Source of the DNA: CAWEQO01 sp963811225
GTDB taxonomy: Bacteria; Chloroflexota; Anaerolineae; Anaerolineales; Anaerolineaceae
Reading direction: 5' to 3'
DNA length: 64,000 nt
NCBI GenBank assembly: GCA_963811225.1
Contig: CAWEQO010000002.1
Span: 372,001 to 436,000 of the forward strand
Shown: positions 51,385 to 58,833 of the stretch, piece by piece
Layout: each line of letters begins with the position of its first letter
Position numbering within the stretch: the first letter of the stretch is position 1
Program-made: the position numbers and the translations under genes
Notes under the pieces: model-generated
What the model was told of the DNA's origin: nothing
Database searches by the model: none
Seen by the model: the letters and a program-made list of their open reading frames with translations, nothing else

Positions 51385-53229
51385 ATGACTCTCCTCGAGA
51401 TTGCGCTCATTCTGATTGTGGCGCTGCCGCTGGCGCTGGTGGTGCTGGGTAAGCTGCGCATGGACCTGGCGGCGATTGGGATGGCGGTGACGCTGGGTAT
51501 CTTCCAGGCGGCGGGGGCGGCGATGCTGGGGCCGGCCAACACGCCGGGCGACGCCTCCAAGGCGATCGAGGGCTTCGGGCAGCCGGTGGTGCTGACCCTG
51601 CTGTCGCTGTTCATCCTGACGGCTGCGCTGGACAAGTCGGGGGTGACGCGCTGGATCGCGCGCAAGGTGATCCAGATCGGCGGCAACCGTGAGGGCAGGC
51701 TGATCGTGCTGTTCGCTGTGACGACGGCGTTCCTGTCGCTGTTCATGAACAACCTGGCCGCGGGCGCGCTGATCCTGCCGAGCGCGCTGGAGGTGGCGCG
51801 GCGGACGCGGGTCAAGCCGTCGAAGCTGCTGATCCCGGTGGCGTACGGCAGCCTGCTGGGCGGGACGGCGACCTACTTCACCACCGCCAACATCATCACC
51901 TCAGACCTGCTGCGCATCGCCAACCCACCCCAGGCCCCGCTGGGCATCCTGGACTACACGCCGACCGGCGCGCTGCTGGTGGTGGCGGGGGTGCTGTTCT
52001 TGGGGCTGTTCGGCAGGCGGCTGCTGCCGGAGCGCAAGGCCAGCCCGGAGCAGGAGCTGGCCCGGCTGACCGGTTCGGAGCTGGAGGAGGTGTACCGGCT
52101 GGGCGAGCGGCTGTGGGAGGCGGCCGTGCGGCGGGGGTCGACCCTGGTGGGGCAGACGCTGGCGCAGGCGGACATCGGGGGGCGGTGGGGCGTCTCGGTG
52201 GTGGCGATCCGCTCGAACGGCGACGAGACCAGCCTGCCCCGGCGCGAGCACGTCATCAAGCCGGAGGACACGCTGGTGCTGGTGGGGCGCGAGCAGCGGG
52301 TCTTGGAGCTGGGCGACCTGGGCCTGGACATCCGCCCGGACACCTCGGGCGGACACCTGAGCGAGCACGGGGTGATCTTCGCCGAGGCGCTGCCGGCGCC
52401 GCGCTCGAGCGCCGAGGACCACACCCTGAAGGAGATCGACTTCCGGCGCCGGTATGGGGTGACGGCGGTGGCGCTCTCACGCCGCAACCGCAGCTACCGC
52501 ACCAACGTGGGCGACATCCCCCTGACGTTGGGCGACTCGCTGCTCGTGGTCGGCTCGCACGAGGCGCTGCGGGCGCTCAACCGCTCGCCCGACTTCATCC
52601 TGATCGAGCCGAACATCACCGACCAGCCGGTGGACGTGCGCTCGGCGGCGGTGAGCGTGACCCTGATCCTGGCCGCGATCGCCGCCTCGGTGCTGGGCGC
52701 GCCGGTCTACCTGGCCGTGCTGACCGGGGCGGTGCTGGTGGTTCTGCTGGGGGTGCTGAAGATGGAGGAGGTTTACCGGGCGATCGAGTGGCAGGCGATC
52801 TTCTTGATCGCGGGCATGTATGCGGTCAGCGTGGCGATGGTGCAGACGGGCCTGGCGGAGACGCTGGGGCAGGGGGTCTTGGGCCTGGTGACGCCGCTGG
52901 GGCCGATGGGGGTGGCGGGCGGCTCGTACCTGCTCTCGTCGCTGCTGACGCAGGTGATGGGCGGGCAGGTGACGGCGCTGGTGGTGGCGCCGGTGACGAT
53001 CAGCGCGGCGATCTCAATGGGGGCCAATGCGCAGGCGATTGCGGTGGCGACGGCGACGGGCTGTTCGGCCTCGTTCTTCACCCCGCTGGCGCACCCGGTC
53101 AATATTCTGATGCTGGCCCCGGCCAATTACACTTTCGGGGACTTCTTCCGGATTGGCTGGCGGCTGACGATTGTGTGCTTTGTGACGCTGATGATCGGGC
53201 TGTGGCTGTTTTGGGGGCTGCGGTTCTAG
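51385..53229 (+). CDS. SLC13/ArsB-type permease with two TrkA-C domains
   Basis: A 614-residue carrier. Transmembrane segments fill residues 1-215 and 420-614; between them are two RCK/TrkA-C regulatory domains (WGVSVVAIRSNGDETSLPRREHVIKPEDTLVLVG and YGVTAVALSRRNRSYRTNVGDIPLTLGDSLLVVG). FMNNLAAGALILPSAL and the matching C-terminal VTISAAISMGANAQAIAVATATGCSASFFTPLAHPVN carry the helix-breaking substrate loops. Relatives transport sulfate, dicarboxylates or other anions with sodium. A sulfate role would fit the sulfotransferase locus nearby, but this is only suggestive. TTGCCT (51347)-17-TACACT (51370) places transcription start about three bases before ATG, so it is nearly leaderless. Confidence 0.92.
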   Translation: MTLLEIALILIVALPLALVVLGKLRMDLAAIGMAVTLGIFQAAGAAMLGPANTPGDASKAIEGFGQPVVLTLLSLFILTAALDKSGVTRWIARKVIQIGGNREGRLIVLFAVTTAFLSLFMNNLAAGALILPSALEVARRTRVKPSKLLIPVAYGSLLGGTATYFTTANIITSDLLRIANPPQAPLGILDYTPTGALLVVAGVLFLGLFGRRLLPERKASPEQELARLTGSELEEVYRLGERLWEAAVRRGSTLVGQTLAQADIGGRWGVSVVAIRSNGDETSLPRREHVIKPEDTLVLVGREQRVLELGDLGLDIRPDTSGGHLSEHGVIFAEALPAPRSSAEDHTLKEIDFRRRYGVTAVALSRRNRSYRTNVGDIPLTLGDSLLVVGSHEALRALNRSPDFILIEPNITDQPVDVRSAAVSVTLILAAIAASVLGAPVYLAVLTGAVLVVLLGVLKMEEVYRAIEWQAIFLIAGMYAVSVAMVQTGLAETLGQGVLGLVTPLGPMGVAGGSYLLSSLLTQVMGGQVTALVVAPVTISAAISMGANAQAIAVATATGCSASFFTPLAHPVNILMLAPANYTFGDFFRIGWRLTIVCFVTLMIGLWLFWGLRF

Positions 53230-53274
53230 AAGACCGGTTACCCGGCAATCCGTGAAACGATTCCCGGTCTTCTA
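53227..53274. terminator. Bidirectional terminator hairpin
   Basis: TAGAAGACCGG (53227-53237) pairs with CCGGTCTTCTA (53264-53274) between two convergent genes; the left arm includes the stop codon of the permease gene. Confidence 0.75.
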
Positions 53275-53295
53275 CTTAAGGATGGCGCAGCTTGC

Positions 53296-53799
53296 CTACA
53301 GCCAGCGGATCAACACCTTGCGGCTGTACTGCTCCCACTGGCGGCCGAAGGTCTTCGCGAGGGTTTTGTCCTCGAGGGGGGAGTAGAGCCGGGAGGCGAT
53401 GTAGAGAGCCGCGCCGAGCAGCAGGCCGAGCCAGGAGTTGAGCAGGAAGCCGGCCCACGGCAGCACGAGCAGGGCGACGCTGGTGTAGAGGGGGTGCTTG
53501 ACCCAGGCGTAGGGCCCGTGGGTGATGAGCTTGCGGCGGGGCACGATGGTGAGCACGAGATAGACGCTCCACAGCCAGAGGATCAGGCCGGGCACGAGCA
53601 GCAGGCCCGAGACGATCTTCAGCCACAGGGGCGGCCCGCCGACTGCGAACCAGGCCGGGAACAGGATGTTCAGCGCCAGCCCAACCAGCATAAACGGCCC
53701 GGTCAGCAGCATGATCTTATCCCCGGCGCCCACCAGGTCTTTGAGGGTGACGGTTTTCTTGACCACTCGCTTGCGGGAAGAGAAGGATCTTTGGCTCAT
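53296..53799 (-). CDS. Isoprenylcysteine/phospholipid methyltransferase-like membrane protein
   Basis: A 167-residue protein with about four transmembrane helices. The C-terminal block LITHGPYAWVKHPLYTSVALLVLPWAGFLLNSW and EDKTLAKTFGRQWEQYSRKV is the AdoMet-binding signature of the ICMT/PEMT superfamily. The substrate in bacteria is generally unknown. An acidic E-x-x-x-x-x-x-F-G-x-x-W-x-x-Y segment at the end is intact, so the enzyme is probably active. Confidence 0.88.
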   Translation of the reverse strand: MSQRSFSSRKRVVKKTVTLKDLVGAGDKIMLLTGPFMLVGLALNILFPAWFAVGGPPLWLKIVSGLLLVPGLILWLWSVYLVLTIVPRRKLITHGPYAWVKHPLYTSVALLVLPWAGFLLNSWLGLLLGAALYIASRLYSPLEDKTLAKTFGRQWEQYSRKVLIRWL

Positions 53800-53853
53800 T
53801 TTCTGTCCTTTGGTATGGTTTCATTATATGCATAATCTGTTCGAATGCAATCA

Positions 53854-54026
53854 GGGAGCTGTCAACGGATTAGGGGAGCGGATTGAACGGATTGAGGCGC
53901 GGAGGGAGCTGTCAACGGATTTTGGGGAGCGGATTGAACGGATTGGGGGCTGGATGGCCTAGGGGTGCTGCGAGGGTGCTCGGACCTCAATCCTTTCAAT
54001 CCGCTCCCCTAATCCGTTGACAGCTC
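53854..54026. repeat. Direct plus inverted copies of a 42-bp word
   Basis: A sequence starting AGGGAGCTGTCAACGGATT occurs at about 53854-53895 and again at 53903-53945; its reverse complement occurs at 53985-54026. The copies differ at only a few positions. The inverted pair can fold into a long hairpin. It lies upstream of the ICMT-like gene and contains no ORF. Confidence 0.88.
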
Positions 54027-54150
54027 CTATTCTATAGATCATTTCTCATCATCCCCCGCCTGCTGCGGCCTAATCTTCCCAGCCACCCTCCACCCTTGTA
54101 GCAGTAGGCATCCCTGCCTACTGTTCACCGCCTTCCACAGCCTCCGCATA

Positions 54151-54840
54151 CCTTTAGGAACTAAGGAACTAAGGAACTAAGGAACTAAACCCGATGGAGG
54201 TGAAAAATGGTTGAATCGAATCGTCGTTTGAGAAACGGACCAACGTCCGTGAGCCTTGCGTACCCGATCACACCCGATGCCGATTTTGGTTCCTTGGTTC
54301 CTTGGTTCCCATTCCCTATACCTTTAGGAACCAAGGAACCAAGGAACCAAACTTTGGAGGTGCAGAATGGTTGAATTAAATCGTTGTTTGAGAAACGGAC
54401 CAGCGTCCGTGAGCCTTGCGTACCCGATCACACCCGATGCCGATTTTGGTTCCTTGGTTCCTTGGTTCCCATTCCCTATACCTTTAGGAACCAAGGAACC
54501 AAGGAACCAAACTTTGGAGGTGAAAATGGCTTGAATCGAATCCTTGTTTGAGAAACGGACCGGCGTCCGTGAGCCTTGCGTACCCGATCACACCCGATGC
54601 CGATTTTGGTTCCTTGGTTCCTTGGTTCCCATTCCCTATACCTTTAGGAACCAAGGAACCAAGGAACCAAACTTTGGAGGTGCAGAATGGTTGAATTGAA
54701 TCGTCGTTTGAGAACGGGCCGGCATCCGTGAGCCTTGCCGACCCGATCACACCCGATGCCGATTTTGGTTCCTTGGTTCCTTGGTTCCCATTCCCTATAC
54801 CTTTAGGAACCAAGGAACCAAACCCGATGGAGGTGTCTCT
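54151..54840. repeat. Tandem array of a 160-bp unit with an internal hairpin
   Basis: Units begin with CCTTTAGG at 54151, 54321, 54481, 54641 and 54800 (spacing 170, 160, 160, 159; last copy partial). Each contains a 22-bp inverted repeat made of GGAACCAA words around ATTCCCTATACCTTTA, a TTTGAGAAACGGACC block and GTGAGCCTTGCGTACCCGATCACACCCGATGCC. The first copy has GGAACTAA repeated four times instead of GGAACCAA. The right half of the array is read, in antisense, as the C-terminus of the nuclease gene at 54484-56052. Confidence 0.95.
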
Positions 54841-56052
54841 TACATCGGTATCAATTTTTAGCGACCGAATTACACTATCGTGGTCACCAATAAAACTACT
54901 TGAAATAACCATAAAATAGATATTTCGGTATCCCTGTTTTTTAAGCTTCTCACCTTGACTTGCAATATATTCTCTTATCGCACGTTCGTCGATGCCCATC
55001 GAATATCCCCCTTGCCGTACTTTTGCGTCGAAAATAATCGCATATCGATATTCATGGCACAGGGCGATGCCGTCCGGAACCCTACCATGTCCCTGGCCTT
55101 TTAGGTCAACTTCAAAGCCAAGCATACGGAACAGGATTGCTAACCTTTCCTCAAAAACCTTTTCCACACTCTTTCCGGCTTGCTCGCATACGACTGCAAC
55201 TGTTGGGTCATTTTGGCCTAAAAGTGGCAATATGGAAACAATGGGAGGAATATAACTCTCAGGGAGAGCTACTGTTTCCACTTTTACCAAATCTTTCTTC
55301 TGTTCCGTTTTTCTCTCTGTTGGTTTGGCAGTCTGTGTTGCCTCTTGCGAATGCAATTGATTTCGGTACCAATATGCATGTTCTACTTCCCACAAAGTCA
55401 ACTTTCTACCAGCTTCCTTTTCATACAGTTCCAATAAACGGTAGCAGAGTTTATAAAAGGAAATGAAGCTATCAGATACATCCATAGCAGGTTTCCAAAT
55501 GCCTGAATCCTCAAACTCATTAATGAGTGAGGTGTAATAAATCGGAAAGCGATCAGGCTGCTGCGCTTGCCAAAAATATGAAAGGAAGAATGGAATGGAA
55601 CCAACTTTCGGCGCAGCACGGCGATCAGCGTAGCAGCTTGCTAACTTCTCAGTAAATTTTTTGAAGTTATTAATGATACGCCCTGCAGCAATTTCATCTT
55701 TAGGGGCTGGAATCGATTGTTTTAAAATAATGTCAAGTTCATTCAACAGATTATTTTGTATTGATGCTTTTGTAAGCATGTTAAAAAACATTTGACCGTT
55801 AATCCCTTGAAACCCCCATAGGCGATGGCGTTTATTGATGCTATCAATAATTGATTTGAATTCCTCTAAAACAATTTCCCCATTAAGAAATTCTTTTATT
55901 CTCTGATTAATTTCTGGTATTGTTTCTTTCCGCTGCCTATCAATCTCTGTAGGAGTTACTTGCTTGCTAGCGTTGTAGAAAGTTTCGCAGTTCTTTTCGT
56001 AATCGCGCCAGATTTCAAGGGCTTTTATTTGTTGAGTTTCATTCAAGGACAT
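54484..56052 (-). CDS. PD-(D/E)XK nuclease-like protein with a repeat-encoded C-terminal tail
   Basis: A 522-residue protein. Residues 1-270 are helical and charged, with no family I recognise. Residues about 300-410 look like a PD-(D/E)XK restriction-type core: FEERLAILFRMLGFEVDLKGQ, GRVPDGIAL, then YAIIFDAKVRQGGYSMG (P-D ... D-x-K) and YIASQGEKLKKQGYRNIYFMVIS. After SIGFGS the frame enters the 160-bp repeat array and encodes two copies of SLVPKGIGNGNQGTKEPKSASG plus more low-complexity sequence, unlike a normal nuclease end. Codon use is AT-rich compared with the flanking genes. Next to a DUF262-HNH gene and a decayed methylase, it probably belongs to a restriction island. Confidence 0.8.
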   Translation of the reverse strand: MSLNETQQIKALEIWRDYEKNCETFYNASKQVTPTEIDRQRKETIPEINQRIKEFLNGEIVLEEFKSIIDSINKRHRLWGFQGINGQMFFNMLTKASIQNNLLNELDIILKQSIPAPKDEIAAGRIINNFKKFTEKLASCYADRRAAPKVGSIPFFLSYFWQAQQPDRFPIYYTSLINEFEDSGIWKPAMDVSDSFISFYKLCYRLLELYEKEAGRKLTLWEVEHAYWYRNQLHSQEATQTAKPTERKTEQKKDLVKVETVALPESYIPPIVSILPLLGQNDPTVAVVCEQAGKSVEKVFEERLAILFRMLGFEVDLKGQGHGRVPDGIALCHEYRYAIIFDAKVRQGGYSMGIDERAIREYIASQGEKLKKQGYRNIYFMVISSSFIGDHDSVIRSLKIDTDVRDTSIGFGSLVPKGIGNGNQGTKEPKSASGVIGSARLTDAGPFSNDDSIQPFCTSKVWFLGSLVPKGIGNGNQGTKEPKSASGVIGYARLTDAGPFLKQGFDSSHFHLQSLVPWFLGS

Positions 56053-56207
56053 TTCTCTATCCTTTCATTATCAATGTTCGCTACGTCTTCGCCCGTTCCA
56101 AATTCAATTTTTTCCTCCCGCCCACGCTCTGCGTGGACGGCTCCCTCGGACGCTTTGCAAAGCACCCTGTAAGGGCCGCGTCCCCCCCTCCAGCATATCC
56201 CCAATCC

Positions 56208-57263
56208 CTACTTCCCCGACTTCCTGCGGTTGCACTCCTTGCAAAGCATCTGGCAGTTCTCGGCATTCGTCTTGCCGCCTTCGTGCCAGGGAGTGATATG
56301 GTCGGCTTCCATCTCATTGAATTCAAAATGTTTGCCGCCGCAATAGGAGCCTTGGCATATGCCTTTCTGCTTTTCATACGCGGCTCTTCTCTCGCTTTCG
56401 GAGAAAGAGCGGATATTCAAATGTTTTTCTTCGCGAGTTAATACGTAGAGATAAATGCCCTTTTTGCTGTTGATGTCATCATCCATCATCAGGGCTTGTA
56501 CTTCTTGCTCCAACTTGGCCGTGTCAAACATCTTGTCTTTAAATTCATCGTACAGCGGCCCCCAATCGATCCCCTTCATTTCCTTGCGGTAGGTCTTGAA
56601 CGTTAATTCAACCCATTCGATGACGTTTCTGAAATACATCCACAATTCATTTGCATTGGGATCGTGCTGGTGAACCGACATGTATCCTTCAATTTCGCCT
56701 TTTGAAATCCAACGCAAGGCCGTTTCGAGAAAGTCCTGGCGGATAGGCGAGCCGCTCACATAGTCCTTGGCTAAACCATGCGCTGCGCAGTTGCTTTTGC
56801 TGAATTTCAACTTTGCGTCTGAAAGCCAGGGCCCGGTATATACGGCGTTCCGCAGTTCCTGCTCATAGAGTTTTTCACCGGCAATATTGACGATCCGAAA
56901 CCAGTCCAATTTTTCTTTTTCGTTGCCCTCGCAGAAATAGATCATCAATTTGTAGTTTAAGATTTGCTCTCGTTCGGGTTTCGTCAGGTTATGGAAAGCG
57001 CGGTTCTCGATGGAAAAATCGCCGTTGACGTACTGGCAAAAGCTGATCGTGCGCTGCTGCCCGTCCAAAACCTCAAATGTCCCATCCTTATTTTTCACCC
57101 AGTACATCACATTCAGCGGAAAGTCTTTGCGAATAGTGTCCATGACGGCGTTCCGCTTCTTCTCATCGTAGACAAATTCACGCTGGTATTTCGGGCGAAT
57201 ATTCAGTATGCCGCCATATCCGCTAACGCCTTCTTCGGCGTTATCGATGTAGTTTTCCACCAC
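56208..57263 (-). CDS. DUF262 and HNH endonuclease domain protein (GmrSD-like)
   Basis: A 351-residue protein. The DUF262 part contains IRPKYQREFVYDEKKRNAVMDTI and the motif VLDGQQRTISF, which in GmrSD and BrxU proteins belongs to the nucleotide-dependent domain. The C-terminus is an HNH nuclease: CQGSYCGGKHFEFNEMEADHITPWHEGGKTNAENCQMLCKECNRRKSGK, with both zinc-type cysteine pairs. The likely original start is ATG 57300: MKVYMQ is followed, one base out of frame near 57277, by ITVREVVENYIDNAEEG. From GTG 57263 the protein lacks that short N-terminal segment. Expected to act on modified or invading DNA. AT-rich like its neighbours. Confidence 0.85.
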   Translation of the reverse strand: MVENYIDNAEEGVSGYGGILNIRPKYQREFVYDEKKRNAVMDTIRKDFPLNVMYWVKNKDGTFEVLDGQQRTISFCQYVNGDFSIENRAFHNLTKPEREQILNYKLMIYFCEGNEKEKLDWFRIVNIAGEKLYEQELRNAVYTGPWLSDAKLKFSKSNCAAHGLAKDYVSGSPIRQDFLETALRWISKGEIEGYMSVHQHDPNANELWMYFRNVIEWVELTFKTYRKEMKGIDWGPLYDEFKDKMFDTAKLEQEVQALMMDDDINSKKGIYLYVLTREEKHLNIRSFSESERRAAYEKQKGICQGSYCGGKHFEFNEMEADHITPWHEGGKTNAENCQMLCKECNRRKSGK

Positions 57264-57264
57264 T

Positions 57265-58472
57265 TCACGGACGGTTATATTCTTGCATGTAGACTTTCAT
57301 TGTTGACTGCCTCTTTTTGTGTATGATAATACGGGCATAAAGTTGGATGAAGTAATCATTGTCAGCAGTATAGTAAGTTTTACCGTTTGGTGGCGTATCT
57401 ATCTTTATCGTTGCTCCATCATTTAGCTTCGATACAACACTTTGGCTGCCATTAGCATTCACTGTATTTGGTTTGGATATGTTTTAGTTGCTCCACCGAA
57501 CCATGTTCTTGTGATCCCCAAAATTTCAAATTGTTCAGGGTTGTGTTTATCCAGAAAAGTAATCGGAACACCCATTGCCCCTTCATAGTCATAGGGTATT
57601 TCTCGAGCTCTATCAACATTCAATCGCATTGAAATTGTCATAATGTGGGTATTCTTCAGGCGTGTATTGCTTATATAGGGTAAGGCTTTCGTGGCGCTTC
57701 TTCAAATCCAGGTTTGTAAACCACATCAATATTCCCCATGCTAAAATACTTGTTACCCTTGTCGTCAAACTTCTTACCTCGACTTAGCTCTTAATTTAAT
57801 AATCCAATGGAACTTGAAACCACTTTGTTCCACCGTTGATACCATCCCAAGCCAAACTAAATTTTCTTGTATTAGCCTGAAAACCTCTTTGTAGGTGATT
57901 GCATTCTGGTTTCCGAGAATAAGAAATTTTTTTCCATACTCGATTAATTGGGCGATATACTCACGGAACAGCGAGAACGGCGGATTGGTTACGACGATAT
58001 CGGCTTCTTTCAATAAATCAATGCATTCTTCTGAGCGAAAATCACCGTTCCCATTCAGAAGCGTTAACGCATTTTTCTTGTTCTTGAGCAGATACTCCAC
58101 GTCCGCCAGGCTAACCGCCCCGTCTCCGTTCTCGTCATTCGACTTCGGTAATTTCAATTTTATACGGGCACTTGTCATCGGCGCTTTCCGCCTCTAAACC
58201 CTTTACGTCAAATAATGACAATTGCTCTCCCGCCACTGGTGATCCGGTATAACCGGTTGCGATCAATTTTTTCAGACCCAAAAAATTAAAATTCATCGCG
58301 AAGTACTTGAAAAAATTGCTCTCAAACGGGTCGTCGCAGTTGCAGAAAACAATCCGATTGCGGAACTGTTCTCTGATAGTGGCGCAACTCTGCCTCGATG
58401 TCCGCCAGCTGCGTATAAAACTCGTCATTTTTTTGCTTTGTTGGCTTTACTTAAAGTCGTGTTATCCGTCAT
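57265..58472 (-). pseudogene. EcoRI-family adenine-specific DNA methylase, heavily frameshifted
   Basis: Fragments of one EcoRI-type N6-adenine methylase can be read in order from ATG 58472: MTDNTTLSKANKAK; NDEFYTQLADIEAEL (after an A7 run at 58428-58434 that is one base too long); VVFCNCDDPFESNFFKYFA-type sequence, FLGLKKLIATGYTGSPVAGEQLSLFDV; then NGDGAVSLADVEYLLKNKK, ADIVVTNPPFSLFREYI with motif IV NPPF; GNQNAITYKEVF; FTNLDLKKRHESLTLYKQYTPEEYP; VDRAREIPYDYEGAMGVPITFLDKHNPEQFEILG; and a C-terminal piece at 57265-57462. At least six single-base shifts separate the pieces. It is not functional as written. Its partner nuclease genes beside it have few or no breaks. Confidence 0.88.
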
Positions 58473-58833
58473 AGAACCCCAGGTCCTTATCAGCAGGAAC
58501 GAAACGGCAGATACACACAAATCAAATCCACCGCCTCATCCTGTATGGAATTGCGTAGAATATCGAGATTGTCACCGTAGTAGAGAGTATTCATGATCCC
58601 CGTTGTGCAAACCTATTCAATTCAAGAACTGAAAAATTGGCTAAAGATATTATAACCATTTGTTCTGCTTTTACAAATACTTTTCCCCCATCTCCTCTAT
58701 CTGTTCTTCTTATCTTCGGAAGGGAGTTTTTCTTATCCCCTAACGTTATACACAAGATTGTATATGTTCTTCCACGCCTGTATATTAACCATACAAACGT
58801 ATAAGTTTATTAGAAAGTTCGTGGAGGAACCAA
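58473..58833. other. AT-rich intergenic region with divergent promoters
   Basis: A 360-bp, AT-rich stretch between the divergent methylase and fasciclin genes. The minus-strand promoter of the restriction island and the plus-strand promoter of the fasciclin gene (TATAAG near 58800) should be here. TATAC-8-GTATA at about 58748-58765 is a small dyad. No ORF of plausible composition is seen. Confidence 0.5.

Noticed and set aside
54151..54840. CRISPR array
   Set aside because: The 160-bp units are contiguous and nearly identical, with no 20-40 bp variable spacers and no cas genes nearby.
53800..58833. Transposon or integron at the AT-rich island
   Set aside because: No transposase, integrase or terminal inverted repeats with target duplications could be found; only local repeats at the left edge.
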